Part shown: in pieces, positions 8,245 through 17,342 of the stretch
Layout: each line of letters starts with the position of its first letter
Position numbering within the stretch: the first letter of the stretch is position 1
Position numbers and translations under genes: made by a program
The notes under the pieces: generated by a model
Database searches by the model: none
Told to the model about the DNA's origin: nothing
What the model saw: only the letters and a program-made list of their open reading frames with translations
Source: Sphingomonas crocodyli
GTDB taxonomy: Bacteria > Pseudomonadota > Alphaproteobacteria > Sphingomonadales > Sphingomonadaceae
Length of the DNA: 64,000 nucleotides
NCBI RefSeq assembly: GCF_004005865.1
Contig: NZ_SACN01000001.1
Coordinates: forward strand, 2,418,001-2,482,000
Direction: 5' to 3'

Positions 8245-9487
8245 AACGCAGCACCTGTACGGGATCGGTGCTCGCGGCCTTCCACGCGGGATAGAGCGTC
8301 GCGAGGAAGCTGAAGCCCAGCGACATGATCACGATCACCGTCACTTCGACCGGATCGGTCTTGGACGGCAATTCGGTCAGGAAGCGGATCGACGGATCCC
8401 AGAGATTCTGGCCGGTCACCAACTGAACGAAGTTCACCACCGCCTGCCGATAAAACAGGAACACCGCGCCCAGCGCGATGCCCGCGACGGTGCCGAGCGT
8501 CCCAATCGTCGTGCCCACCACCATGAACACCCGCATCAGTGCCCCGCGCGACGCGCCCATCGTGCGCAGGATCGCGATGTCGCGCGTCTTGGCGCGCACC
8601 AGCATGATCAGCGAGGAGAGGATGTTGAACACCGCGACGAGGATGATGAGCGAGAGCACCACGAACATCGCCACCCGCTCGACCGCCAGCGCCTCGAACA
8701 AGGAAGCGTTCATGTCGCGCCAGTCGCTGACCTGCCCGACCATCGCGATCTTGGGCTTGAGCGGGGCCAGGATCTCGCCGACCCGATCGGGATCGGTCGT
8801 CTGCACCTCGACCATGCCAACCGCGTCGCCCAGCATCAGCAGGGTCTGCGCCTCGGCCATCGGCATCACAACGAACGCCTTGTCATAATCATAGACGCCG
8901 ACTTCGAAGATTGCGGCGACCTGATAGGAAACGATGCGCGGCACCGTGCCGAACGGGGTCGATTGGCCATCGGGGCTGATCAGGCTGATCTGGCTGCCGA
9001 CCTGCGCGCCCAGCTGTTCGGCCAGGCGCGCGCCAATCGCGACCCGCCCCTCGCCCTGCGTCACCGCATCGAGCGAACCGGCGATCACCTTGCCGCGCAG
9101 CACCGGATTGGTGCGGATATCCTCGGTCGTCAGCCCGCGCACCAGCACGCCTTCGACGCGGCCGGCAAAGCTCGCCATCAGCGGCTGTTCGATCAGCGGA
9201 GTCGCGGAGGTGACGCCCGGCAGCGCCTTCGCCTCGGCCGCGACGCGACGCCAGTCGGGCAGCTTGTTGTCATAGCCCTGGATGACCGCATGGCCGTTCA
9301 GCCCCACGATCTTGTCGAACAGTTCGGCGCGGAAGCCGTTCATCACGCTCATCACGATGATGAGCGCGGCGACGCCCAGCGCGACCGCGACGAGGCTGAT
9401 CGACGCGACGAGCGCGATGAACGCCTCCCCCTTCCCCGGAAGGAGATAACGCTTCGCGATCATCCGCTCGTAGCGGGAGAGGATCAT
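8237..9487 (-). CDS. lolC: Lipoprotein-releasing ABC transporter permease (LolC/LolE family)
   Basis: A 416-residue MacB/FtsX-type permease: N-terminal helix (~21-48, with the family block [21 protein letters not shown] just after), a large periplasmic domain (~50-270), and three C-terminal membrane helices (~270-410) ending [18 protein letters not shown], the LolC/E consensus end. The ATG at 9487 gives the canonical [15 protein letters not shown] start. It is in operon with LolD. Whether it is best named LolC or LolE cannot be decided, since many alphaproteobacteria have one hybrid subunit. Confidence 0.92.
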   Translation of the reverse strand: MILSRYERMIAKRYLLPGKGEAFIALVASISLVAVALGVAALIIVMSVMNGFRAELFDKIVGLNGHAVIQGYDNKLPDWRRVAAEAKALPGVTSATPLIEQPLMASFAGRVEGVLVRGLTTEDIRTNPVLRGKVIAGSLDAVTQGEGRVAIGARLAEQLGAQVGSQISLISPDGQSTPFGTVPRIVSYQVAAIFEVGVYDYDKAFVVMPMAEAQTLLMLGDAVGMVEVQTTDPDRVGEILAPLKPKIAMVGQVSDWRDMNASLFEALAVERVAMFVVLSLIILVAVFNILSSLIMLVRAKTRDIAILRTMGASRGALMRVFMVVGTTIGTLGTVAGIALGAVFLFYRQAVVNFVQLVTGQNLWDPSIRFLTELPSKTDPVEVTVIVIMSLGFSFLATLYPAWKAASTDPVQVLRYE

Positions 9488-9503
9488 GACGCTCCCCACA
9501 GGG

Positions 9504-9587
9504 CGTCACCCCCGCGAAGGCGGGGGCCTATCCAATGCCTTCCCTCGCGGAGAGACTGGATGGGTCCCCGCCTTCGCGGGGATGACA
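9504..9587. repeat. Palindromic intergenic repeat, family C
   Basis: CGTCACCCCCGCGAAGGCGGGG at the left is matched by CCCCGCCTTCGCGGGGATGA at the right, with a shorter inner stem (CTATCCA / TGGATGG). It lies between proS and the Lol permease, which are both on the minus strand. Confidence 0.85.
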
Positions 9588-9596
9588 ATGTGTGGT

Positions 9597-10910
9597 TCAA
9601 CCGACGATCCTCGCGATCGCGTCTTCGACCGACAGCTCGATCTTCTCGCCCGTGGCGCGGCGCTTGAGTTCGACGACGCCCTTGTCGAGCCCCTTGGGGC
9701 CGACGACGAGCTGCCAGGGCAGGCCGATCACGTCCATCGTCGCGAACTTCGCGCCGCCGCGTTCGTCGCGATCGTCGTACAGAACCTCGACCCCCGCGGT
9801 CTGCAGCTTGGCGTAGATATCGTCGCTGGCGGCCGCACAGCGCGCATCGTCGGCGCGCATGTTGATCAGGCCAACGGCGTAAGGCGCGACCGCGTCGGGC
9901 CAGATGATGCCGGCATCGTCATGGCTCGCTTCGATGATCGCGCCCATCAGGCGCGACACGCCGATGCCATAGCTGCCCATGTGCGGGATCACTTCGGAGC
10001 CATCGGTGCCCTGCACCTTCAGCCCCATCGGCGCCGAATATTTGGTGCCGAAGTAGAAGATGTGGCCGACTTCGATGCCGCGCGACGTCTTGAGCGCATC
10101 GCCCGCCGCCGCCTCGCGCGCCTCGTCGCGCTTCTCGTCGGTCGCCGAATAATCGGTGGTCAGGCCCGAAACGAACGCCTGCAGCGCGACCGCATCGTCA
10201 GCATCGACCTCGAGCGCGCGGTCCTGCTCCCAATTCTGGTGGTAGAAGACCTCGCTCTCGCCGGTGGGGGCGAGGACGATGAACTCGTGCGAAAGATCGC
10301 CGCCGATCGGGCCGGTATCGGCCTGCATCGGGATCGCGCGCAGACCCATCCGCTTGTAGGTGCGCAGATAGGCGACGAACATGCGGTTATAGCTGTGACG
10401 CGCGCCCGCTTCATCCATGTCGAAGCTGTAGGCGTCCTTCATCAGGAATTCGCGCCCGCGCATCACGCCGAAGCGGGGGCGGACCTCGTCCCGGAACTTC
10501 CACTGGATATGATAGAGCGTGCGCGGAAGATCGCGATAGCTGCGCGCCGAATCGCGGAAGATCGCGGTGATCATCTCCTCATTGGTGGGGCCGTAGAGGA
10601 TTTCGCGGTCGTGCCGGTCCTTGATGCGCAGCATTTCGGGGCCGTAGGCGTCGTAACGGCCCGACTGGCGCCACAGATCGGCCGACTGCAGCGTCGGCAT
10701 CAGCAATTCCACCGCGCCGGCGCGATCCTGCTCCTCGCGCACGATCTGTTCGATCTTGCGCAGCACCCGATGGCCCAGCGGCAGCCAGGCGTAGATGCCG
10801 GCGGCGGTCTGGCGGATCATCCCTGCGCGCAGCATCAGCTTGTGGCTGACGATCTGGGCGTCGGCGGGCGATTCCTTGGTAACGGGCAGGAAGTGGCGGG
10901 ACAGGCGCAT
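9597..10910 (-). CDS. proS: Prolyl-tRNA synthetase
   Basis: A 437-residue class II aminoacyl-tRNA synthetase that charges tRNA-Pro. It has [34 protein letters not shown] (motif 2 region) and the C-terminal anticodon-binding domain ([13 protein letters not shown] to the end). The length and the direct passage from motif 2 to the C-terminal catalytic part match the short alphaproteobacterial ProS that lacks the large editing insertion. The start at 10910 gives the normal N-terminus [19 protein letters not shown]; a longer open frame to 11168 is unsupported. Confidence 0.95.
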   Translation of the reverse strand: MRLSRHFLPVTKESPADAQIVSHKLMLRAGMIRQTAAGIYAWLPLGHRVLRKIEQIVREEQDRAGAVELLMPTLQSADLWRQSGRYDAYGPEMLRIKDRHDREILYGPTNEEMITAIFRDSARSYRDLPRTLYHIQWKFRDEVRPRFGVMRGREFLMKDAYSFDMDEAGARHSYNRMFVAYLRTYKRMGLRAIPMQADTGPIGGDLSHEFIVLAPTGESEVFYHQNWEQDRALEVDADDAVALQAFVSGLTTDYSATDEKRDEAREAAAGDALKTSRGIEVGHIFYFGTKYSAPMGLKVQGTDGSEVIPHMGSYGIGVSRLMGAIIEASHDDAGIIWPDAVAPYAVGLINMRADDARCAAASDDIYAKLQTAGVEVLYDDRDERGGAKFATMDVIGLPWQLVVGPKGLDKGVVELKRRATGEKIELSVEDAIARIVG

Positions 10911-11318
10911 GAGTGGTCGGATCTTTCGATAAGGATGGCGCTGTCTATGCCGCGCGAAGCGCCGGAGCAACAGCGCGCGGCGCCGAAACGGCTGTTGCGC
11001 AGAAAACACACCGCGCGGCTTTCGTATGTTGCTCCCTTGAAATCCGATGACAAGAACCAGCCATGCGGGTAGGCACCTTTTCACGGACAAAGGCACGGAA
11101 AACGGCCAGGTTCGGGGAGAAACGGCTCCGCGCGTCATTAGGGGCGACGCCGCGTAGAGCCCGCTCAAGGGGGCTGACGAGAAATCGTCACCGGCGCCGG
11201 GATCGAAAGGTCCCGGCGCTTTCCGTTTTGGGCCTTTGCGGCTGAACGCAAGCTATACGGGACGGACCTTCGAACCTCCCGCAGCCCCATGCGTTTCCTT
11301 CACCGAAGGAGATACGAC
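10911..11318 (+). ncRNA. Non-coding stretch with structured RNA-like 3' end and terminator
   Basis: This 408-base interval has no supported protein gene. It holds the proS promoter region on the minus strand. On the plus strand it has two consecutive hairpins: TGACGA-GAAA-TCGTCA (11175-11190, with a GAAA tetraloop) and GCGCCGGGA / TCCCGGCGC (11194-11219), followed after 11219 by TTTCCGTTTT. The second looks like a rho-independent terminator although no gene ends upstream, so a small RNA ending near 11228 is possible. I could not match it to a named RNA family, and its 5' end is unknown. Confidence 0.35.
11194..11228 (+). terminator. Intrinsic terminator with no upstream protein gene
   Basis: A perfect 9-bp GC-rich stem (11194-11202 with 11211-11219) is followed by TTTCCGTTTT. 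No plus-strand protein gene ends before it, which points to a small RNA or attenuated leader ahead of the tiny gene at 11319. Confidence 0.6.
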
Positions 11319-11447
11319 ATGGCCACCCAGCCCCCACCCGCCCGCGAAGTTCCGATCGATACGCCGGTCGACATCCCGGTCCCCTCGCCCGTCGACCCCG
11401 ATCCGGGGGCGCCCACCGATCCGGTGGATATTCCGACGGTTCCCTGA
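11319..11447 (+). CDS. Tiny proline-rich protein (42 residues)
   Basis: A short open frame with a very good ribosome site (GAAGGAGA seven bases before the ATG). The product starts MATQPPPAREVPIDTPVDIP and ends DPVDIPTVP. It is built of Pro, Asp, Val and Thr with a PVDIPVPSPVDP-like alternation, no cysteine and no hydrophobic helix, so it is probably extended and acidic. I know no function. The spacing and the strong ribosome site argue that it is real. It follows the terminator at 11194-11228 and precedes a palindromic repeat. Confidence 0.6.
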   Translation: MATQPPPAREVPIDTPVDIPVPSPVDPDPGAPTDPVDIPTVP

Positions 11448-11453
11448 TTCTAT

Positions 11454-11597
11454 CCCCCTCCCTGCAAGGGAGGGGTTAGGGGTGGGTGACGAAGCCAAGG
11501 GCTCGATGCCCTTGGCGAAGTTTAGCGCGACAAGCGAGGATGCTCGCGACTTCGTCGCTCGCACCCACCCCCTTGCCCCTCCCTAGAAGGGAGGGGA
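11454..11597. repeat. Palindromic intergenic repeat, family E
   Basis: Outer arms CCCCTCCCTGCAAGGGAGGGG and CCCCTCCCTAGAAGGGAGGGG each form a local hairpin. GGGGTGGGTG / CACCCACCCC and ACGAAG / CTTCGT pair across the centre. This gives a cruciform-like element of about 145 bases between the tiny gene and the histidine kinase end. Confidence 0.75.
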
Positions 11598-11606
11598 GTT
11601 TTGGGG

Positions 11607-13769
11607 TCAGGCCGCCACCGTCGCGGCATCATAAGCGAGCGGCAGCCGCAGCTGCGCCTTGAAACCTTCGGGCGAGCGCAGCAAGTGGACGTCGCCGCCA
11701 TGCGCGCGGGCGATCGAGCGGCAGACGGCGAGGCCGAGGCCATTGCCGCGCTTGTCGCCCGCCCGCGCATTGGCCGCGCGGTAGAAGGGTTCGAAGGCGC
11801 GCTCCAGATCCTCCTCGGGCACGCCGGGGCCATCGTCGATAATCTCGGCAACGGCATCGCCCTGATCGATCGACAGGCGCAGCCGCGCGCGATCGCCATA
11901 TTTGACGGCATTTTCGACAAGGTTGGCGAACAGCCGCCGCATACCGAGCACGTCGACCTCGACCGGCGCGGCCGTCAGCCGTTCGACCCGCACGTCACTG
12001 CCGACCAGCGCCGCATCCTCGGCGACATCCTCGACGATCGCGCCGAGATCGAGCCGTTCGCGCACGCCCGGCGCCGATGCGTCGCGGATGAAGGCGAGGA
12101 CGGAGGTGATCATCATCTCCATCTCCTCGACCTCCTCGATCATGCCCGCGCGAACGGCGTCGTCGTCGACCTCCTCAATGCGGAAGCGCAGGCGGGTGAG
12201 CGGGGTGCGCAGATCGTGGCTGATCGCGCCGATCATCGCGGTGCGATCGCCCACGAAACTCTTCACCCGGCTCTGCATCACGTTGAAGGCATTGGCCGCG
12301 CGGCCGACTTCGGCCGGGCCGTCGAGCGGGATGACCGCCGCAGTCGGATCGCGACCCAGCGCCTCGGCCGCCTCGGCAAAGCCCCTTAGCGGTTTCACGA
12401 TCCGCCGCGAAAAGAGCCAGGCGAGCGGCGCGACGGTCGCGAAGGCGATGATGAACCACAGAAGCACGCGCCGCTGCCAGCTGTTCGGGAAAGGTTCGGC
12501 CGCCGGCTGGACGACCGACCAGCGCCCGTCGGGCAGGCGCAGCGCCGCCACGAAATCGCCCTCCACGAAAGGCGCGGGCGCGAGGCCGAACAGCCCGCGT
12601 TCGCGCGGCAGGAGCGGAATGGCGGGCTCGAGAAAATCGCCTTCGGGCGTCGAAACGACAGTGGCGCCCTCCAGCGGATCGGCGGGCGGGGTCGCCGCGA
12701 CGAACGGCATTTCCTGCGGCGCCACCGGCTGCGGCGCGGGCATGACGACGGGTGCGCGCCGTTCGATCGTGACGGCCTCGCGCGGCATTTCGAGCATCGG
12801 CGCGACCGGCACGCGCGACGCCTCGGTCTCGATCGTTGGCATCACCGAGCGAAGTTGCGATTGGGACGGCGCAAAGGGCGCCCCCATCAGCGGCCGCCGC
12901 TCAAAAAAGCCGCCCTCGCCGATCCGCTCGCGAAGCGCCGCGCCGATCTGCGGGATCGTGCCGCTACCGGGCTGGGTAATGATCGTGCCCCCGCCTGTGG
13001 CACCGTCTGTTCCACCGCGCAGGATGGGCGGGATCGTCTCGCCATGATCGCCGCCGATCCAGATGCCGTCGCGCCCCTGCAACGGGGTCGGATCGATCGT
13101 GATGAGCTGGCCCGCGCCGCGCCCGTCCAGTGGCCGCGTGACCGGGCCTGCGGTCGACGGATCGGAGCTGTTGCGCCGCTCCTCGATCCGGCGGCGGACG
13201 CCGGGGGGCAGCATTTCGCGATTGGGCGCGCCGATGCGCGGCCGGATCTGCCCGTCGGGCGTGCGTGGCAGCATCGGCCCAAGCCGGTCGACCGGTGGCA
13301 TCGTCGCCTGCGCCAGCACGAGCAGCGAGCCGGAGTTGGCCTGCGGCGTCCAGCTTACGGGGGTCGCCCCGCCCACCGGCCCATCATTCGCCATCGCCAG
13401 CTTGCGGCCAGCAACGGTGCCCGCGAACGGCAACGGGGTGTAGAAGCTCAGCCGCACATCGTCCGCCCCGACCTTGAGCAAGGTCGCGAGTTCGGCGCGC
13501 GATCGTTCGGAGACCAGCCATCCGCGCCCGCCCAGATCGGGCGGCCCCGGCTGGATGATATGCTGCAGATTGCCGGTCCGGCTCTCCTCGCTCTCGCGCA
13601 GCGCGGCGGCGACGGTGCGCAGATCATATTGCGGTGTCGGCGCGGGCGGCAGCAGCAGGGTGAGCAGCAGGGTCACGAGCTGCGCGATCACCAGTCCGCC
13701 GACCAGCAGGATCAGGATCTGCACCATCAACGTGGGGCCGCGCAGGCGCTGAAGGAAGGACGGCGTCAT
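11607..13769 (-). CDS. Sensor histidine kinase with very large proline/glycine-rich sensor region
   Basis: A 720-residue membrane kinase. A first membrane helix (~14-40) is followed by an extracytoplasmic region of ~400 residues, rich in Pro, Gly and Arg and of low complexity between ~130 and ~370. A second helix (~425-445) leads to HAMP, the H-box AISHDLRTPLTRLRFRI with His518, the N-box FANLVENAVKYG, and G-boxes DDGPGVPEED and GNGLGLAVC. The C-terminal half is OmpR-partner type (EnvZ/RstB-like). The typical sensor region is ~100-150 residues, so the insert is exceptional. The start at 13769 precedes the first helix. The divergent OmpR-type regulator at 14115 is the likely partner. Confidence 0.88.
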   Translation of the reverse strand: MTPSFLQRLRGPTLMVQILILLVGGLVIAQLVTLLLTLLLPPAPTPQYDLRTVAAALRESEESRTGNLQHIIQPGPPDLGGRGWLVSERSRAELATLLKVGADDVRLSFYTPLPFAGTVAGRKLAMANDGPVGGATPVSWTPQANSGSLLVLAQATMPPVDRLGPMLPRTPDGQIRPRIGAPNREMLPPGVRRRIEERRNSSDPSTAGPVTRPLDGRGAGQLITIDPTPLQGRDGIWIGGDHGETIPPILRGGTDGATGGGTIITQPGSGTIPQIGAALRERIGEGGFFERRPLMGAPFAPSQSQLRSVMPTIETEASRVPVAPMLEMPREAVTIERRAPVVMPAPQPVAPQEMPFVAATPPADPLEGATVVSTPEGDFLEPAIPLLPRERGLFGLAPAPFVEGDFVAALRLPDGRWSVVQPAAEPFPNSWQRRVLLWFIIAFATVAPLAWLFSRRIVKPLRGFAEAAEALGRDPTAAVIPLDGPAEVGRAANAFNVMQSRVKSFVGDRTAMIGAISHDLRTPLTRLRFRIEEVDDDAVRAGMIEEVEEMEMMITSVLAFIRDASAPGVRERLDLGAIVEDVAEDAALVGSDVRVERLTAAPVEVDVLGMRRLFANLVENAVKYGDRARLRLSIDQGDAVAEIIDDGPGVPEEDLERAFEPFYRAANARAGDKRGNGLGLAVCRSIARAHGGDVHLLRSPEGFKAQLRLPLAYDAATVAA

Positions 13770-14114
13770 GGGGCGCGAAGATGCCACGTCGGGGCGCACG
13801 CCGACAGACTGAGTCTGCGGCGGCTGATCAGCCTGCCCAATGGCCCCCGGAAATCCCATCGTCTTCATCCTCGCACGCGCGCGTAAAATGGGGCGGCCTG
13901 CAACGGCATGAGGAGGGTCGCAGGCTCCACGCACCGTTGCAGGCATTACGACAACCAGTGCCCGGATCCGTCACAGGGGCAGAACGAACGGGGCCTGTCG
14001 GTCGCCGACAGCCTGGGTTTCCGGCTCCTGTGTTGCACACAGATTTCATCTTTGTAGCGTGCGTGCGCCCTCGCCTGAAAAATGCCGGCGACAAGGGGCT
14101 GGCAAAGCAGGCGG
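13770..14114. promoter_or_regulatory. Divergent intergenic region between histidine kinase and response regulator
   Basis: This 345-base interval separates the divergent kinase and regulator genes and should hold both promoters. The kinase frame stays open through part of it, but without a membrane or sensor pattern. I see no convincing -35/-10 pair or palindrome. Confidence 0.35.
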
Positions 14115-14858
14115 ATGAACGCCATTGCTACCTTCATGGATCTCGATACCCGCATCCTCATCGTCGACGACGATCCGGGCATCCGCACGCTCATGTCATC
14201 CTTTCTGGAAAAGCACGGATTTCGCGCCGACACTGCCGCCGATCCGATCGAGATGCGCGAACGGCTGGCTGCGCACCGATACGATCTGATCGTGCTCGAC
14301 GTGATGATGCCGCGCGAGGATGGCTTGTCGGCGCTGCGCGGGTTGCAGCGTGATGAAGGGCCGCCGGTGATCATGCTGTCGGCGGTCGGCACCGATGTCG
14401 ATCGGATCGTCGGCCTCGAAATGGGCGCCGAGGATTATCTGGCCAAGCCATGCAATCCGCGCGAGCTTTTGGCGCGCATTCGCACCGTGCTGCGCCGCGT
14501 GCGCGCCGAACCGGCGGCGGGCAAGGCAAAGGACGCGGCGAAGGAACCCGGATATCGCTTCTCGGGCTGGCGCATGGATGTCGAGGCGCACGCACTCTAC
14601 GATCCGAACGATCGGCCGGTGATCCTGTCCGACGGCGAGTTCCGCCTGCTGCGCGCCTTCGTCGAGCATCCGCGCCGCGTGCTGACGCGCGATCAACTGC
14701 TCGATTATGCGCGCGGTTCGGACAGCGAACTCTATGACCGCGCGATCGACGTGCAGGTCAGCCGCCTGCGCCGCAAGCTGGGCAGCGAGGGCAGCACCGA
14801 ACTAATCCGCACGGTGCGCAACGAAGGCTATATGTTCGCGCCGGTGGTGGAGAGGTAG
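14115..14858 (+). CDS. OmpR-family response regulator
   Basis: A 247-residue regulator. The receiver (~12-130) has acidic residues in LIVDDDPG, phospho-acceptor Asp62 in VLDVMMPRED, and the conserved Lys in YLAKPCNP. The winged-helix DNA-binding domain (~155-245) ends VSRLRRKLGSEGSTELIRTVRNEGYMF, the OmpR/PhoB consensus. The ATG at 14136 is an alternative start that also keeps the whole receiver. It is divergent from the large histidine kinase at 11607, its probable partner; a divergent pair is less usual than an operon. Confidence 0.92.
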   Translation: MNAIATFMDLDTRILIVDDDPGIRTLMSSFLEKHGFRADTAADPIEMRERLAAHRYDLIVLDVMMPREDGLSALRGLQRDEGPPVIMLSAVGTDVDRIVGLEMGAEDYLAKPCNPRELLARIRTVLRRVRAEPAAGKAKDAAKEPGYRFSGWRMDVEAHALYDPNDRPVILSDGEFRLLRAFVEHPRRVLTRDQLLDYARGSDSELYDRAIDVQVSRLRRKLGSEGSTELIRTVRNEGYMFAPVVER

Positions 14859-14871
14859 CCTCTCCACAAAC

Positions 14872-14985
14872 ACTCGTCATTGCGAGCGCAGCGAAGCAAT
14901 CCAGGCCCGAATGAGAGAGGCTCGCGACCTAACTCAAGTGCGGGCCTGGATTGCTTCGTCGCCTGCGGCTCCTCGCAATGACGAG
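14872..14985. repeat. Palindromic intergenic repeat, family A copy 3
   Basis: Nearly the same as copy 1: ACTCGTCATTGCGAGCG start, inner GCAATCCAGGCCCG and GCGGGCCTGGATTGC arms, and the same internal CTCGCGACCTAACTCAAGTG. It lies between convergent genes. Confidence 0.9.
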
Positions 14986-14998
14986 GAAAGTGGGGACG

Positions 14999-15316
14999 TT
15001 ACCCGATCGGCGTCAGCAGCGAGACCGACAGCCGCACCGGGTCCATCGCGTCCGAAATGTACATCGTGCCGGCGTCCATCGCCTTGCCGAGGCTTTCGAA
15101 CGCCGTGATCGGATCCTCGGTCTCCATTTCATAGACCGCAGCATAGGTGCCGGCGGGCTTGTCGCCCATCAGCGCGGTGACGGTGTAGCGTTTGGCGGCA
15201 GTATAGCCGTCCATCGCGATCACATCGGCCAGATGCTGATTGTCGTACCAGTCATTATATTCGTCCTCGCGGCCTTCGACCGGATTTGTGACCACCAACA
15301 GCTGATATTTCGCCAC
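14999..15316 (-). CDS. Small EthD/DUF4286-like dimeric barrel protein
   Basis: A 105-residue protein with the pattern EDEYNDWYDNQHLADVIAMDGY followed by AAKRYTV. This is the conserved centre of EthD/DUF4286-type ferredoxin-like barrel proteins, which often accompany aromatic or polycyclic catabolism genes. It starts with GTG at 15316; GAGGAG lies eight bases upstream, and no ATG in frame gives the family N-terminus (AKYQLLVVTNP). It is divergent from the carboxymuconolactone decarboxylase-like gene. The role is unknown. Confidence 0.75.
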   Translation of the reverse strand: MAKYQLLVVTNPVEGREDEYNDWYDNQHLADVIAMDGYTAAKRYTVTALMGDKPAGTYAAVYEMETEDPITAFESLGKAMDAGTMYISDAMDPVRLSVSLLTPIG

Positions 15317-15437
15317 GTCCCGCTCCTCTTTCTGGTTCGGCGCAAATGCTAGGCTGATCTGCGTTGCGGCAGCAAGGCGGCCCTTTCGTTCGAAACCGCC
15401 ATCGCTATCATCATCGCTGCAAAACAGATGAGGAGAG

Positions 15438-15989
15438 ATGATGATGGCCGAACCGCGCATTCCTTACCCGCAAGGCGACAGCGATCCCGCCGCGCTGAAC
15501 ATCGAACGGATGTTCGGCCATATCGCCGACGATCTTCGCCCCGGCTTTTCGGCGCTGGCGCGCGCGGTGATGCACACCAAGTCGCTCGATCCGCTGCTGC
15601 GCGAGATCGCGATCCTGCGCGTCGGGCATCTCAGCAACTGCGCCTATGAACAGTTCCAGCATCAGGCGTTCGCGCGCTACCTGGGCATGGCCGAGGACAA
15701 GATTCAGGCGATCAAGACGACGCCCGACAATCCGATCTTCGATGCGAAGGAAAAGGCGATCATGCGCTTCGTCGACGAACTCGTCCGCGACGTGCGGCCG
15801 AGCGACGCTGCGCTGACGGAAATGCGCGCGCATTTCGGGATCGAGGGCACGTTCACCACTTTGATCGCGGCGTGCCAGTACATGACCGTCTCACGCATAT
15901 TGGAGACGACGGGCGTTCCGATCGAAGCCAGCGACAGCATCGGGCTGGGCCGGCTCAAGAACACGCAGGCGGAAATCGCCGCGCAATAA
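15438..15989 (+). CDS. Carboxymuconolactone decarboxylase/AhpD-like family protein
   Basis: A 183-residue CMD-fold protein. The conserved helix is seen as LREIAILRVGHLSNCAYEQFQHQAF, with the Glu, one Cys and the His of the AhpD-like active site. The usual CxxC has become a single Cys followed by Ala, Tyr and Glu, so a thiol-disulfide reductase role is unlikely. Many such single-Cys proteins in sphingomonads are of unknown function. AGGAGAG sits just before three consecutive ATGs. The gene ends in a strong hairpin shared with the convergent thiolase. Confidence 0.82.
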   Translation: MMMAEPRIPYPQGDSDPAALNIERMFGHIADDLRPGFSALARAVMHTKSLDPLLREIAILRVGHLSNCAYEQFQHQAFARYLGMAEDKIQAIKTTPDNPIFDAKEKAIMRFVDELVRDVRPSDAALTEMRAHFGIEGTFTTLIAACQYMTVSRILETTGVPIEASDSIGLGRLKNTQAEIAAQ

Positions 15990-15995
15990 GGCGAA

Positions 15996-16020
15996 GGGCG
16001 CCGGAGCCGGTCCGGCGCCC
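15996..16020. terminator. Bidirectional hairpin between convergent genes
   Basis: A perfect 10-bp stem, GGGCGCCGGA / TCCGGCGCCC, with a five-base loop lies between the CMD-like stop and the thiolase stop. There is no long T-run on either side, so it may work as a weak terminator or an mRNA 3' stabiliser. Confidence 0.6.
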
Positions 16021-16029
16021 CTCCCCCGG

Positions 16030-17238
16030 TCAGACGATCTCGAACAGAGCGGCGGCGCCCATGCCGCCCGCGATGCACATGGACGCGACGACATATTTAA
16101 CGCCGCGGCGCTTGCCTTCGATCAGCGCGTGGCCCGCAATGCGGCTGCCGGTCATGCCGAAGGGATGGCCCATCGAAATGCCGCCGCCGTCGACATTGTA
16201 GATCGACGGATCGATGCCCAGCTTGTCGCGGCAATAGACGACCTGGCTGCCGAACGCCTCGTTCAGCTCCCACAGGCCGATGTCCGAAATCTTCAGGCCC
16301 GCGCGGTCGAGCAGTTTGGGGATCGCGAAGACCGGGCCGATGCCCATTTCCTCCGGCCCGCAGCCATAGGCCTGGAAACCGCGATAGACGCCCAGGATCG
16401 GATGGCCGCCCTTTTCGGCAGCCGCGCGGCTCATCAGCACCTGCGCGGAGGCGCCGTCGGACAGCTGGCTGGAATTGCCAGCGGTGATGAACTTGCCTTC
16501 CTGGATGAGCATGCCGTCCTTCCAGACGGGCTTGAGCTTGGCGAGGCCTTCGAGCGTCGTGTCCCCGCGCACGCCCTCGTCGCGGTCGAGCGTCACCTGC
16601 TCGGTGCCCGAAACGCTGCCGTCCTTCTCGACGATGTTCTTGGTGACGGTGATCGGCACGATCTCGTCGGCGAAGCGGCCCTCGGCCTGCGCCGCGGCGG
16701 CGCGACGGTGGCTCTCGGCCGAATATTCGTCCTGCGCCTCTCGGCTGATATTGTAGCGTTCGGCGACGACCTCTGCGGTCTCCAGCATCGCCATATAGGC
16801 GAGAGCGTTACCCGCCTTCACGCTGTCCGATTCCCGGCGGTAGGTCGGCGCATGCTTGTTCATCGTCAGCGAGATCGATTCCATCCCGCCCGCGATCGCG
16901 ACATCGATATCGCCCGACACGATCGAGCGCGCGGCCATCGCGATCGCAGTCAGGCCCGAACCGCACTTGCGGTCCATCGTGAATCCCGGAACCGTGATCG
17001 GCAGGCCGGCCGAAAAGACGACCATGCGCCCCTGATTATAGCCCTGATTGCCATACTGGCTGGCCACGCCCCAGAAAACATCGTCGGCGCTCGCGGGATC
17101 GATTCCCGCCCGCTCGACAGCGGCGCGAATGACGTGGGCGCTCAGCGCGGGCGCCTCGGTATCGTTGAACGCGCCCTTGTACGCGCGGCCGATTCCCGTC
17201 CGTGCCGTCGATACGATCACCGCTTCCGTCATCATCAT
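16030..17238 (-). CDS. Thiolase (acetyl-CoA acetyltransferase family)
   Basis: A 402-residue thiolase: nucleophile Cys92 in DRKCGSGLTAIA, the His in ISMGHPFGMTG, and the second Cys in SMCIAGGMG. The length is normal. It would cleave a 3-oxoacyl-CoA in beta-oxidation or make acetoacetyl-CoA. It is transcribed alone, divergently from the TetR gene. The upstream region carries one of five copies of a GAGATTACT-type element (17252-17261), so it probably belongs to that regulon. The triple ATG at the start leaves the exact first residue uncertain by two codons. Confidence 0.93.
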   Translation of the reverse strand: MMMTEAVIVSTARTGIGRAYKGAFNDTEAPALSAHVIRAAVERAGIDPASADDVFWGVASQYGNQGYNQGRMVVFSAGLPITVPGFTMDRKCGSGLTAIAMAARSIVSGDIDVAIAGGMESISLTMNKHAPTYRRESDSVKAGNALAYMAMLETAEVVAERYNISREAQDEYSAESHRRAAAAQAEGRFADEIVPITVTKNIVEKDGSVSGTEQVTLDRDEGVRGDTTLEGLAKLKPVWKDGMLIQEGKFITAGNSSQLSDGASAQVLMSRAAAEKGGHPILGVYRGFQAYGCGPEEMGIGPVFAIPKLLDRAGLKISDIGLWELNEAFGSQVVYCRDKLGIDPSIYNVDGGGISMGHPFGMTGSRIAGHALIEGKRRGVKYVVASMCIAGGMGAAALFEIV

Positions 17239-17251
17239 TCCCCGCTCGATT

Positions 17252-17261
17252 CAGTAATCTC
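17252..17261. promoter_or_regulatory. Shared candidate operator, site 1
   Basis: On the minus strand GAGATTACTG, 14 bases before the thiolase start and about 80 bases before the TetR gene. It matches the element GAG-(W)T(W)(W)-CTC also seen at 39188, 40443, 50121 and 53565, with one mismatch in the right arm. Confidence 0.5.
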
Positions 17262-17342
17262 TATCTGGTTAGCTTGATCATCATAGGCAAGGGCTACTGC
17301 CTTTGCTTGACGCAATCCGGCTTTCACCTAATGCTCGGAAAC

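Noticed and set aside
6094..8313. 739-codon open frame on the plus strand
   Set aside because: It lies opposite the tadG-like and lolD genes, is rich in Arg, Asp and Ala with no known motif, and is a GC-rich shadow frame.
10911..11168. N-terminal extension of ProS
   Set aside because: ProS starts canonically at 10910; the extension has no family similarity.
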